NCBI RefSeq assembly: GCF_003024195.1
Contig: NZ_KZ679040.1
Span: 476,221-540,220, forward strand
Reading direction: 5' to 3'
Length of the DNA: 64,000 bases
Source of the DNA: Streptomyces dioscori
Lineage (GTDB): Bacteria; Actinomycetota; Actinomycetes; Streptomycetales; Streptomycetaceae
Position 1 is the first letter of the stretch; every line of letters starts with the position of its first letter. Positions 43,282 through 51,810 of the stretch are shown in pieces. A program made the translations under genes and the position numbers. Below the pieces are notes generated by a model. It was given only the letters and a program-made list of their open reading frames with translations, was not told the DNA's origin and made no database searches.

Positions 43282-44718
43282 TCACTGCCCGTCGTGGCCG
43301 ACGTACCGGTGCTTCACCAGCCAGCCGGCGCTGTCTCCGTTGCCGTCTCCGTTGCCGCCCTCGCCCCCGTCGGCGACGAGGACGTCCTGGCACGACGTGC
43401 TCAGCCGGATCTGTGGTGCGTCGCCCGCCGCGGTCGACAGGACCAGGGCGTCGTAGCCGGTGCGCACCGAACCGTCCGGGAACCGCCAGGCGGCCGGCAG
43501 GCCCAGCCAGTGCCGGCGGACCGTGCCCGCGGGCGCCGCGGGCCGGCCGCGCACCGCCGCCGCGATCGCCGCCCGGCCGCGCACCGGCTCGGCGAACGAG
43601 CTCTGGTCGAAGACCCCGTCCTCGGTGAAGGTGGCCGCCCAGGCGTCCCCCTCGCCCTCGTCGAGGAGCCGCATCTGCCGGGCGTAGAACCGCTGGATCG
43701 AGGCGTACTCGGCGGGCGGCACCGGTCCGGACTTCGCCCGCCCCTCCGCGTACTCCTTGGCGTGCCGCATGGTGATCGTGCTGTTGCCGCCGAGCGCGTC
43801 CCGGATGAAGGTGCGGGCGTCGGCGCTGGTGGCGCCGGCGCCGAGGACCTTGGTGACGGCCGCGGCGTTGACGACCACGGTGTGCCGGGAGACGGCCACG
43901 CAGCCGGACGGGATCTCCCGCACCGTCCACTCACCGGTGTGCACCGACATCAGGGCCGGCGTCTGCAGCTGCTTGTACGAGATCCGCCCGTCGGGCAGGC
44001 AGATCCGCACCGAGGCCGTGGTGTGCGTCGAGCCGTCGGGTGTGCGGGTGTCCATCTCCAGGTGCTGGACGTCGGGCGTGTCCTCCTTCAGCAGCACCCG
44101 GGCCACGTGCGGCAGCCGCTCCTGCCACCGGCCCGCGTCGTGCAGGAAGTCCCGTACCTCCTGGGCCGGGGCGTCGATGCGCACCGAGTCCTCGAAGGTG
44201 TACGGGGCCTCGTCGGTGCCGGTGCGCAGCGCGGCGGACTCCAGCGCGGCCAGCTCGGCGCCGCTGTTGCGCTCGATCGCCTCCAGGATCCAGGCGACGT
44301 TGCGCTCCAGGCCGTCGACCGCCTGGAAGTCGTGCAGCAGCCGCACCCGGCTGCCGCCGTCGGGCAGCGCCTCGACGATCCACTCGCCGCCCATCGCGGC
44401 GACGGGATCCTGGGAGACCTCCTGGCGGAAGCGGATCCGCAGCCCGTCGCGGTCCAGGGTCCGCCGCGAGGTCCAGGACTTGACCTCGCCGTTGGCGGTG
44501 GCCCAGATCCGCAGCCGCTCCTCGTCGTCCGAGCGCTCCAGATACTCCACGTGCAGGCTCGGCGGGAAGACGAACGGCCAGTCCTGCGCCCGCTCCACCA
44601 GGCCGAAGACGGCCTCCGGGGCGGCGGCCACCGTGATGGTGTGCTCGGTCGTGTGCACCTCGTGCTGCGTCGCGTGCTGCGCCTTGCGCTGCGTCTCGTG
44701 CTGCGTCTCCTGCGCCAT
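43282..44718 (-). CDS. aknE1: aromatase/cyclase with two START-like domains fused to a SnoaL_4 domain
   Basis: A 478-residue protein. Residues about 20-165 and 170-310 are two SRPBCC/START-like domains (VHTTEHTITVAAAPEAVFGL, then WPFVFPPSLHVEYLERSDDE; and YTFEDSVRIDAPAQEVRDFL), the usual didomain aromatase that closes and aromatises the first ring. From about residue 345 a third domain follows (IQRFYARQMRLLDEGEGDAW, then AATFTEDGVFDQSSFAEPVR), a SnoaL_4/NTF2 fold like the separate protein at 34261. A Gly/Asp/Asn-rich repeat (GGEGGNGDGNGDSAG) lies near the end. Didomain aromatases are normally near 310 residues, so this is a fusion. Confidence 0.85.
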   Translation of the reverse strand: MAQETQHETQRKAQHATQHEVHTTEHTITVAAAPEAVFGLVERAQDWPFVFPPSLHVEYLERSDDEERLRIWATANGEVKSWTSRRTLDRDGLRIRFRQEVSQDPVAAMGGEWIVEALPDGGSRVRLLHDFQAVDGLERNVAWILEAIERNSGAELAALESAALRTGTDEAPYTFEDSVRIDAPAQEVRDFLHDAGRWQERLPHVARVLLKEDTPDVQHLEMDTRTPDGSTHTTASVRICLPDGRISYKQLQTPALMSVHTGEWTVREIPSGCVAVSRHTVVVNAAAVTKVLGAGATSADARTFIRDALGGNSTITMRHAKEYAEGRAKSGPVPPAEYASIQRFYARQMRLLDEGEGDAWAATFTEDGVFDQSSFAEPVRGRAAIAAAVRGRPAAPAGTVRRHWLGLPAAWRFPDGSVRTGYDALVLSTAAGDAPQIRLSTSCQDVLVADGGEGGNGDGNGDSAGWLVKHRYVGHDGQ

Positions 44719-44794
44719 GCTGATCCCCTCTGTCCGCCCGGTCCGCCCGGTCCCCGGGCTGTCCGCCCGCGGCCGCGCACGGCCGGGCCCGCTG

Positions 44795-45580
44795 TCAGTA
44801 GTTGCCGAGCCCGCCGCAGACGTTCATCGCCTGGGCGGTGATCGACGCGGCCGTCGGGGAGAGCAGATGGCCGACGAGCCCGGCGACCTCGTCGGGCGTG
44901 GAGTAGCGGCCGAGGGGGATCTTCGCCTCGAACTTCTCCAGCACCTCGTCCTCGGTGATGTCCCAGGCGCCCGCGTAGCCCTGGCGTACCCGCTCGGCCA
45001 TCGGTGTCTCGACATAGCCGGGGCAGACGGCGTTGACGGTGATGCCCGTCTTCGCCAGCTCCAGGCCCAGCGCCTTGGTGAAGCCGATTACGCCGTGCTT
45101 CGACGCCGAGTAGGGCGCTCCCAGGGCCACGCCCTGCTTGCCGCCGGTCGAGGCGATGTTGACGATCCGTCCGGTGCTCAGCTCCAGCATTCCGCCGGTC
45201 GTCAGGACCTCCCGGGTCATCCGGAAGACGCTGTTCAGGTTGGTGTCGATCACGTCGAGCCACAGCTCGTCGGGGATCTGCGCGGTGTGGCCGCCACCGC
45301 TGCGGCCGGCGTTGTTCACCAGGACGCCGACGGGGCCGAACCGGTCCCGCGCCTCCTGGACGAAGGCCCGTACCCGCGCGGTGTCGCGTACGTCGCATGA
45401 GGCGCCGTCGACCTCGTGGCCGGCCTCGCGCAGCTCCTTGACGGTGTGGGCGACCCGGTCGCCGTCGCGGGCGCAGATGAAGACCCGCGCCCCGCTCTCG
45501 GCCAGGCTCCGGGCCACGGCGAGACCGATCCCGCTGGTGGCACCGGTGACGATGGCGACGCTTTCTGCTGCTGGCGGCAT
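44795..45580 (-). CDS. aknA: polyketide C-9 ketoreductase (ActIII/AknA type)
   Basis: A 261-residue SDR: ESVAIVTGATSGIGLAVARS, NNAGRSGGGHTAQIPDELW, NIASTGGKQGVALGAPYSAS followed by KHGVIGFTKALGLELAKTG, and PGYVETPMAERVRQGYA. These match type II polyketide ketoreductases that reduce the C-9 carbonyl of the nascent chain with NADPH. It is the first gene of the minus-strand operon that continues through aromatase, glycosyltransferase, epimerase, ketoreductase and dehydratase. Two perfect TCGAGCG heptamers lie upstream on its strand. Confidence 0.95.
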   Translation of the reverse strand: MPPAAESVAIVTGATSGIGLAVARSLAESGARVFICARDGDRVAHTVKELREAGHEVDGASCDVRDTARVRAFVQEARDRFGPVGVLVNNAGRSGGGHTAQIPDELWLDVIDTNLNSVFRMTREVLTTGGMLELSTGRIVNIASTGGKQGVALGAPYSASKHGVIGFTKALGLELAKTGITVNAVCPGYVETPMAERVRQGYAGAWDITEDEVLEKFEAKIPLGRYSTPDEVAGLVGHLLSPTAASITAQAMNVCGGLGNY

Positions 45581-45607
45581 GACGGCTCCTCAGCGGTCCC
45601 TGCGGGG

Positions 45608-45650
45608 TGTCTGCGACGGGTGTCGGTGACGGATGTCTGCGACGGGTGTC
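45608..45650. repeat. 17-bp direct repeat in the leader of the ketoreductase operon
   Basis: TGTCTGCGACGGGTGTC occurs at 45608-45624 and again at 45634-45650, a 26-bp period, in the untranslated region before the ketoreductase gene. Purpose unknown. Confidence 0.8.
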
Positions 45651-45740
45651 TGCCACGGACGTCCCTGGAGGAGGTCCGTGGTGGGTGCCCGTGATGGGTG
45701 TCCGCTCCGGATGCCGGACGACAGCGAGGGTTTCAGCGGC

Positions 45741-45758
45741 CGCTCGAATCGCGCTCGA
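45741..45758 (-). promoter_or_regulatory. SARP box for the ketoreductase operon
   Basis: On the minus strand TCGAGCG starts at 45758 and again at 45747 (11 bp apart), both matching the DnrI-type heptamer perfectly. Eight bases further, AACCCT at 45732-45727 could act as a weak -10. Confidence 0.65.
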
Positions 45759-45777
45759 CCCACGGCCCGGCCCGGGC

Positions 45778-45795
45778 TCCAGCGGCCTTCCACCC
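45778..45795 (+). promoter_or_regulatory. SARP box for the KS operon
   Basis: TCCAGCG at 45778 and TCCACCC at 45789 are 11 bp apart on the plus strand, 20 bp from the minus-strand boxes. The divergent region 45581-45937 (357 bp) holds no gene and appears to carry back-to-back activator sites for the two main polyketide operons. Confidence 0.6.
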
Positions 45796-45937
45796 GCCTG
45801 CGAGACCAGGCACGCAGCGTGGAACGACACGAACGACCGCACGATGTCAAGCGCTGCCGGGTCACACGAACGGGTCAAAAACAGACCTGGCGACACCGGG
45901 CAATTCCGGGCAACACCGTTGAACGAGGAGGCCATTG

Positions 45938-46336
45938 ATGACGGATCACGAGCCAGACGCCAGGGAGGCCGGCGCCGTGACCTTCGTGAACACCTTCACC
46001 GTGCACGCCGAACCCGAGGTGTTCGAGGAGGAGTTCGCGCGGACGTCCGCGTTCATGGCGCGGCAGCCGGGCCTGATCCGGCACACGCTCTCCCGGCACG
46101 CGGAGCGGCCCGGCCAGTACGTCAACGTCGCCGAGTGGCGCGACGTCGCCTCGTTCCGCGCGGCCGTCTCGCACGCCGACTTCCAGCCGCACGCGGGCGC
46201 GCTGCGGGCCCTCGCCGAAAGTCGGCCGGAACTGTATCTGGCCCGGCTGCGCCGCGACGGCGGGGCGGCGCCCGAGGACCCGGCGCCCGAGAGCCCGGCG
46301 CTCGGCGGGGCGGCCGGCGCGGGGGACGGGATATGA
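45938..46336 (+). CDS. aknX: ABM-family cofactor-free anthrone monooxygenase
   Basis: A 132-residue antibiotic-biosynthesis-monooxygenase-fold protein: VTFVNTFTVHAEPEVFEEEF, then FMARQPGLIRHTLSRHAERP, YVNVAEWRDVASFRAAVSH. In anthracycline clusters (AknX, SnoaB) such small enzymes oxidise the C-12 position of the anthrone to the anthraquinone with O2 and no cofactor. The C-terminal 25 residues are an Ala/Pro/Glu-rich tail. First gene of the KS operon; its stop overlaps the KS-alpha start by 4 bp, with GAGGAGG before its own ATG. Confidence 0.85.
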   Translation: MTDHEPDAREAGAVTFVNTFTVHAEPEVFEEEFARTSAFMARQPGLIRHTLSRHAERPGQYVNVAEWRDVASFRAAVSHADFQPHAGALRALAESRPELYLARLRRDGGAAPEDPAPESPALGGAAGAGDGI

Positions 46337-47604
46337 CCGCCCGCCGAGTGGTGATCACCGGCCTCGGAGTGATCGCCCCGGGCGGTGTCGGCACGAAGGC
46401 GTTCTGGGAACGCATCGTCTCCGGCGTCTCCGCGACCAGGACCATCACGGCCTTCGACGCGACACCGTTCCGCTCCCGGATGGCAGCCGAGGTCGACTTC
46501 GACGGGGCCCGTCACGGACTGTCGGCCCGGGACACCGCCCGCCTCGACCGCGCCTCCCAGTTCGCCCTGGTCGCCGCCCGCGAGGCGATCGCCGACAGCG
46601 GCGTGGAGATCGACGGGAGCAACGCGCACCGGACCGGCGTCAGCCTCGGCTCCGCCGTCGGCTGCACGCTGAAACTGGAGGAGGAGTACGTCGCGCGCAG
46701 CGACGGCGGCAAGCAGTGGCTGGTCGACCACGCGGCGGGCACCCCGTACCTGTACGACTACTTCGTGCCCAGCTCGATGGCGGCGGAGGTCGCCTGGGAG
46801 GCCGGCGCCGAGGGCCCGGCCGCGCTCGTGTCGGCGGGCTGCACCTCCGGCCTCGACTCCCTGGGCCACGCCGTCGAACTCATCCGTGAGGGCAGCGCCG
46901 ACATCATGATCGCCGGGGGCAGCGACGCCCCCATCGCGCCGATCACCGTGGCCTGCTTCGACGCCATCAAGGCGACCTCGCCGCGCAACGACACCCCGGA
47001 CCACGCCTCACGGCCCTTCGACCGGACCCGCAGCGGCTTCGTCCTGGGCGAGGGCGCCGCCGTCCTCGTACTGGAGGAGCGGGAGTCGGCGCTGCGGCGC
47101 GGGGCGCAGGTGTACGCGGAGATCGCCGGGTTCGCCGCGCGCGCCAACGCCCACCACATGACCGGGCTGCGTCCCGACGGCCTGGAGATGGCCGCCGCGA
47201 TCATCGGCGCGCTCGACGACGCCCGTATCGACCGCGAGGCCGTCGGCTACGTCAACGCGCACGGCACCGCCACCCGGCAGAACGACATCCACGAGACGGC
47301 CGCCATCAAGCACAGCCTGGGCGAGCACGCCCACCGCGTCCCGGTCAGCTCCATCAAGGCGGTCATCGGCCACTCGCTCGGCGCCGTCGGCTCCATCGAG
47401 GCCGCCGCCTCCGCCCTGGTGATCCGGCACGGCGTGATTCCCCCCACGGCGGGCCTGCACGAACCGGACCCCCAACTCGACCTCGACTACGTGCCGTTGA
47501 CCGCCCGCGACCAGCCCGTCGACACCGTGCTGACGGTCGGCAGCGGCTTCGGCGGCTTCCAGAGCGCGATGGTGCTCACCGCGTCCGAAGGGAGGCGCCC
47601 ATGA
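46333..47604 (+). CDS. aknB: type II polyketide ketosynthase alpha subunit
   Basis: A 423-residue beta-ketoacyl synthase. The nucleophile Cys170 lies in ALVSAGCTSGLDSLGHAVEL, and the two catalytic His are in NAHGTATRQNDIHETAAIKH and SSIKAVIGHSLGAVGSIEAA. With the chain length factor it builds the decaketide-type chain from a starter and malonyl units on the ACP. Coupled by 4-bp overlaps to the oxygenase gene before and the chain length factor gene after it. Confidence 0.97.
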   Translation: MTARRVVITGLGVIAPGGVGTKAFWERIVSGVSATRTITAFDATPFRSRMAAEVDFDGARHGLSARDTARLDRASQFALVAAREAIADSGVEIDGSNAHRTGVSLGSAVGCTLKLEEEYVARSDGGKQWLVDHAAGTPYLYDYFVPSSMAAEVAWEAGAEGPAALVSAGCTSGLDSLGHAVELIREGSADIMIAGGSDAPIAPITVACFDAIKATSPRNDTPDHASRPFDRTRSGFVLGEGAAVLVLEERESALRRGAQVYAEIAGFAARANAHHMTGLRPDGLEMAAAIIGALDDARIDREAVGYVNAHGTATRQNDIHETAAIKHSLGEHAHRVPVSSIKAVIGHSLGAVGSIEAAASALVIRHGVIPPTAGLHEPDPQLDLDYVPLTARDQPVDTVLTVGSGFGGFQSAMVLTASEGRRP

Positions 47605-48866
47605 CCACCGCGCCCACGACCGCTGGGCCGACGACGACCGTGTCCGGGACCGCCAGAGCCGTGGTCACCGGGGTCGGCGTGCTCGCGCCCAACGGCATCG
47701 GGGCCGAGGAGTACTGGGCGGCGACCCTGCGCGGGGAGAGCGGCATCGCCCGCATCACCCGCTTCGACCCGTCCTCGTACCCCTCCCGGCTGGCCGGCGA
47801 GGTCACCGGGTTCTCGGTGCGCGACCACATCCCCAGCCGGCTCGTCCCGCAGACCGACCGCACCACGCAGTTCGCCCTCGCGGGCGCCGACTGGGCGCTC
47901 GCGGACGCCGGTCTGAGCGCCGACAGCCTGCCCGCCGACGAGCGCGGGGTGGTCACCGCCAGCGCCTCCGGCGGCTTCGAGTTCGGCCAGCGCGAACTGG
48001 GCCACCTGTGGGGCAAGGACCCCAAGCACGTCAGCGCGTACATGTCCTTCGCCTGGTTCTACGCGGTCAACTCGGGCCAGGTCTCCATCCGGCACGATCT
48101 GCGTGGGCCCACCGGGGTCCTCGTCACCGACCAGGCGGGCGGCCTCGACGCGGTCGCCCAGGCCAGACGCCGCATCCGCAGGGGCACCCCGCTGATGCTG
48201 ACGGGCGGCATGGACGCCTCGCTGTGCCCGTACGGGCTCGCCGCGCAGATCTCCGCGGGCATCCTCAGCGGAAGCGAGGACCCGACCCGCGCCTATCTGC
48301 CCTTCGACGCCGCCGCCGACGGCCATGTGCCCGGCGAGGGCGGAGCGATCCTCACCCTGGAGGACGCGGACCGGGCCCGGCAGCGCGGGGCGCGGGTGCA
48401 CGGGGAGATCAGCGGGTACGCCGCCACCTTCGACCCCCGCCCGGGGTCGGGCCGTCCGGCCAACCTGGAGCGGGCCGTGCGCGGGGCGCTGGACGACGCC
48501 GGACTGCGCCCCGGGGACATCGCGTTCGTCCTCGCGGACGGCGCCGGCGAACCGGAACCCGACCGCGTCGAGGCCCAGGCCCTGGCCGCGGTCTTCGGGC
48601 CCGGCGGTGTACCGGTCTCGGTCCCCAAGACCATGACGGGACGCCTCTACTCGGGCGCCGCGCCGCTCGACCTCGTCACCGCCCTGTTCGGCCTGCGGGA
48701 CGGTGTCGTCCCGCCGACGGTCCACGTCGAGGAGACCACGGGCCACGACATCGACCTGGTGACCGGCGCCCCGCGGCCCGTCACGGGAGACGCCGCGCTG
48801 GTACTGGCGCGGGGCCGCGGGGGCTTCAACAGCGCCATGGTCGTACGCGGTCCCTCGGCGGCCTGA
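47601..48866 (+). CDS. aknC: chain length factor, ketosynthase beta subunit
   Basis: A 421-residue KS homologue in which the active-site Cys is Gln (GVLVTDQAGGLDAVAQA, Gln178), the defining feature of KS-beta. A Thr-rich N-terminal extension of about 15 residues precedes AVVTGVGVLAPNGIGAEEYW. It forms the heterodimer with KS-alpha and sets chain length. Followed by a 79-bp gap with a direct repeat before the ACP gene. Confidence 0.97.
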   Translation: MTTAPTTAGPTTTVSGTARAVVTGVGVLAPNGIGAEEYWAATLRGESGIARITRFDPSSYPSRLAGEVTGFSVRDHIPSRLVPQTDRTTQFALAGADWALADAGLSADSLPADERGVVTASASGGFEFGQRELGHLWGKDPKHVSAYMSFAWFYAVNSGQVSIRHDLRGPTGVLVTDQAGGLDAVAQARRRIRRGTPLMLTGGMDASLCPYGLAAQISAGILSGSEDPTRAYLPFDAAADGHVPGEGGAILTLEDADRARQRGARVHGEISGYAATFDPRPGSGRPANLERAVRGALDDAGLRPGDIAFVLADGAGEPEPDRVEAQALAAVFGPGGVPVSVPKTMTGRLYSGAAPLDLVTALFGLRDGVVPPTVHVEETTGHDIDLVTGAPRPVTGDAALVLARGRGGFNSAMVVRGPSAA

Positions 48867-48877
48867 ATCCGTCGACC

Positions 48878-48925
48878 ACCACCCCACTCACCATCCCCCC
48901 CCTCACGACCACCCCACTCACCATC
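48878..48925. repeat. 18-bp direct repeat between chain length factor and ACP genes
   Basis: ACCACCCCACTCACCATC is present at 48878-48895 and again at 48908-48925, 30 bp apart, in the short intergenic gap. No function is apparent. Confidence 0.85.
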
Positions 48926-48945
48926 GCCCGTAGAAGGAGAACGTC

Positions 48946-49221
48946 ATGTCCGCTTTCACCACCGAGGACCTGTTCAAGATCATGCGTGAGTGCGCAGGCG
49001 AGGAGGAGGCCGTCGACCTGTCCAGCGCCGCCGCGGACCAGGAGTTCGCGCTGCTCGGCTACGACTCGCTGGCCCTCATGGAGGCGATCAGCAGGGTCGA
49101 ACGCGGCTACGGCATCACGCTGCCCGAGGAGACGCTCGGCGACGCGCTGACCCCCGCGGCGTTCGTCGCCGCCGTGAACACCGCCATCGCCGACCGCGTG
49201 CCCGCGGCGGGGGCCGCCTGA
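48946..49221 (+). CDS. aknD: acyl carrier protein
   Basis: A 91-residue four-helix carrier. The phosphopantetheine-attachment Ser41 is in LLGYDSLALMEAISRVE, followed by ITLPEETLGD and TPAAFVAAVNTAIA. It carries the growing polyketide. A good AGAAGGAGA precedes the ATG. Its stop shares one base with the KSIII-like gene start. Confidence 0.97.
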   Translation: MSAFTTEDLFKIMRECAGEEEAVDLSSAAADQEFALLGYDSLALMEAISRVERGYGITLPEETLGDALTPAAFVAAVNTAIADRVPAAGAA

Positions 49222-50447
49222 TGACCGAGGCGGGCGCCGGCGCCGGGGGAGCTCCCGCCGTGGAGAGCCCGGCGCCGGACATCCGGATCGCGGGGTGCGC
49301 GGTGTGGCTGCCGCCCCGCACGCCGGTCGCGGACGCCGTCGCGGCCGGACTGTGCGACGAGGCCCTGGCCACGACCACCGGCATGCTGTCGGTGGCCGTG
49401 GCGCAGGACGAACCGGCCCCCGAGATGGCGGCCCGCGCGGCCCGGACCGCCCTTGAGCGGTCCGGCCTCCGGCACGAGGGCACCAACTCCGGTTCCGGCA
49501 CCGGCTCCGACCGCGAGTCCCGCTCCGGTGGCGTGCCCGGCTCCGGTGATGCGTCGGGCTCCGGTGACGTGTCGCTGATCCTGCACGCCAGCTTCTTCTA
49601 CCAGGGCCACGACCTGTGGGCGCCCGCCTCGTACGTCCAGCGCACGGCCGTCGGCAACCAGTGCCCCGCGATCGAGGTGGGCCAGGTCTCCAACGGGGGC
49701 ATGGCCGGACTCGGGCTCGCGGTGGACCACCTCCGGGCGGGCCCGGCGGCCGGAGAGCCGGACCGCCGGGTCCTGCTGACGACCGGCGACGCCTTCCGCC
49801 CGCCCGGCTTCGACCGCTGGCGCAGCGACTCCGGCACCTTCTACGGGGACGGGGGCACCGCCCTCGTGCTGTCCTCGCGGGAGGGCTTCGCCCGGATCCG
49901 GGGCCTGGCCACCGTCTCCGTACCGGAGCTGCAGGGCATGCACCGCGGTGACGACCCGTTCGGCCACGCGCCGTTCAGCCACCGGCCGGTGGTCGACCTG
50001 GACGCCTGCAAGAAGGACTTCCTGGCCACCCACCGGGTGCCCCGGGTGATCGCGGCGAGCGGGGCCGCGCAGGACCTGGCCGTCGAGCGGGCCCTCGCCG
50101 CCGCCGGGGTCACGCTCGCCGACGTCGACCGGTTCGTCCTGCCCCACCTGGGCCGCAAACGGCTGCGGGCGGGACATCTCGCCCGCTTCGGCATCGCCGA
50201 GGAGCGCACCACCTGGGAGTGGAGCCGGGGCATCGGGCACCTCGGCGCCGGTGACCAGATCGCCGGGTTCGACCACCTGGTCGCCTCCGGGAGCCTCGGC
50301 GCCGGGGACCTCGTCGTGTGGATGAGCGTGGGCGCCGGGTTCACCTACTCCTGCGCGGTCGTCGAAATGCTGGAACGGCCCGCCTGGGCGGCGACGCCGA
50401 CCACGGGGGCCACGGCCCCCACGACACTGCCAGGAGAGGCCGCATGA
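49221..50447 (+). CDS. aknE2: KSIII-like starter-unit protein (DpsC/AknE2 type)
   Basis: A 408-residue thiolase-fold protein. The position of the KSIII nucleophile is Ser157 (PAIEVGQVSNGGMAGLGLAV) instead of Cys, as in DpsC. FVLPHLGRKRLRAGHLARFG keeps the His, and RGIGHLGAGDQIAGFDHLVA has His where FabH has Asn. DpsC-type proteins select propionyl-CoA as starter for anthracyclines. Residues about 90-115 form a Gly/Ser/Asp insertion (NSGSGTGSDRESRSGG and onwards) not expected in the family. The stop overlaps the AT gene by 4 bp. Confidence 0.93.
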   Translation: MTEAGAGAGGAPAVESPAPDIRIAGCAVWLPPRTPVADAVAAGLCDEALATTTGMLSVAVAQDEPAPEMAARAARTALERSGLRHEGTNSGSGTGSDRESRSGGVPGSGDASGSGDVSLILHASFFYQGHDLWAPASYVQRTAVGNQCPAIEVGQVSNGGMAGLGLAVDHLRAGPAAGEPDRRVLLTTGDAFRPPGFDRWRSDSGTFYGDGGTALVLSSREGFARIRGLATVSVPELQGMHRGDDPFGHAPFSHRPVVDLDACKKDFLATHRVPRVIAASGAAQDLAVERALAAAGVTLADVDRFVLPHLGRKRLRAGHLARFGIAEERTTWEWSRGIGHLGAGDQIAGFDHLVASGSLGAGDLVVWMSVGAGFTYSCAVVEMLERPAWAATPTTGATAPTTLPGEAA

Positions 50448-51496
50448 CCGCCGAACGTCCGCTGCCCGTCGCCCTGTTGCTCCCGGGCCAGGGCTCCCAG
50501 CATCCGCTGATGGCCACGGGCCTGTACGGGTACGAGCCGGTGTTCACCGAGGCGATGGACGAGTTCTTCGACGCGGCGGGCCCCGAGGGCGGTCCGCTGC
50601 GCGAGGACTGGCTCGCCGAACGCCCCGCCACGGAACTGGACCACGTCACCCGCTCGCAGCCGCTGCTCTTCGCGGTGGACCTCGCGCTGGGCCGGCTCGT
50701 GCTGAGCTGGGGCGTGCGCCCGGCCGCCCTGCTCGGGCACAGCATTGGGGAGCTGGCCTCGTCGGTACTGGCCGGGGTGTTCAGTACGCGGGACGCGGTG
50801 GGTCTGGTGCTCGACCGGGTCGCGCGGCTGGCGAAGGCCCCGCCGGGCGGCATGCTCGCGGTGGCCGCGTCCACGGCGGAGGTGGAGCCGTATCTGAGCG
50901 GGGACGTGGTCGTGGGCGCGGTCAACGCCCCGCGCCAGACCATCCTGGCCGGCCCCGACGGACCACTGGACAAGGCCGGCCGGGCGCTGGGGGAGGCCGG
51001 GTTCGTCTGCCGCCGGGTCCCGTCGCTCAGCGCCTTCCACAGCCCCCTGCTGGAACCGGCCTGCCGGGGCGCGGCGGAACGCTTCGCAGCGGTGCCCAAG
51101 GCTGCGCCGTCGGTGCCGGTCCACTCGGCGTATACGGCTGCCCCGTTGACCCGGGCCGACATCGACGACCCGTCCTTCTGGGCACGGCAGCCCGTCGCGC
51201 CGGTGCTCTTCTGGCCCGCACTGGAGGGGCTGCTGGCGACGGGCGACCACCTGCTGGTGGAGGTGGGACCCGGCCAGGGCCTGTCCCAGGTGGCCCGCCG
51301 CCACCCGGCCGTCCGGCGGGGCACCAGCACGGTGGTGTCACTGCTGCCGCCCCGGCCCGGTCCACCGGAAGCGGACCGGGCCGCAGTGGAGGCCGCCGCG
51401 GCGCGCATCGCGGGGGCGGGCTCCCCGACCGCCCGCGCCGCCACGCCCCGCGCCGCCACGCCCCGGGGCACCCCGTCCTCGGCCCCGGCTGTCTGA
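50444..51496 (+). CDS. aknF: acyltransferase-like protein (DpsD/AknF type)
   Basis: A 350-residue AT fold. LLLPGQGSQHPLMATGLYGY at the start, the nucleophile Ser100 in ALLGHSIGELASSVLAGVF, and FHSPLLEPACRGAAERF with the catalytic His. Homologues accompany the DpsC-like protein in propionate-primed systems; the exact role may be editing or starter loading. The C-terminus ends in a short repeat (RAATPRAATPRG). Last gene of the plus-strand polyketide operon. Confidence 0.92.
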   Translation: MTAERPLPVALLLPGQGSQHPLMATGLYGYEPVFTEAMDEFFDAAGPEGGPLREDWLAERPATELDHVTRSQPLLFAVDLALGRLVLSWGVRPAALLGHSIGELASSVLAGVFSTRDAVGLVLDRVARLAKAPPGGMLAVAASTAEVEPYLSGDVVVGAVNAPRQTILAGPDGPLDKAGRALGEAGFVCRRVPSLSAFHSPLLEPACRGAAERFAAVPKAAPSVPVHSAYTAAPLTRADIDDPSFWARQPVAPVLFWPALEGLLATGDHLLVEVGPGQGLSQVARRHPAVRRGTSTVVSLLPPRPGPPEADRAAVEAAAARIAGAGSPTARAATPRAATPRGTPSSAPAV

Positions 51497-51810
51497 CGGC
51501 ACGCCCCCGCACGACACGCCCCGTGCGGAGCGCTGCGCACCCCGCACGGAGCCAAGTACAACGGACGCCCCGCCCCCGGTCATCGCACGGGGGCGGGGCG
51601 TCGGCTCGTCACCTGCGGGCCGGTGGGGGCTGGTCGCGCAGTTCCCCGCGCCCCTGGGGGGCGGGGCGTCGGTTCGTCACCTGCGGGCCGGTGGGGGCTG
51701 GTCGCGCCGTTCCTCGCGCCCCTGGGGGGTGGGCGTGGGCTTGGTCTTCTGCGGGGTGGTGGGGGCTGGTCGCGCCGTTCCTCGTGCCCCTGAGGGGCAC
51801 GAGGGCGTGA
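51497..51810. repeat. intergenic region with three 68-bp tandem units of a Streptomyces-type interspersed repeat
   Basis: Units begin at about 51611, 51679 and 51747, spaced exactly 68 bp. Each contains GGGGGCTGGTCGCGC followed by (A/C)GTTCC(C/T)CG(C/T)GCCCCTG. The same core (GTTCCCCGCGCCCCT) recurs several times at 61897-62052. No gene lies in the interval, which separates convergent operons. The G/C-rich inverted parts may also terminate transcription. Confidence 0.85.
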
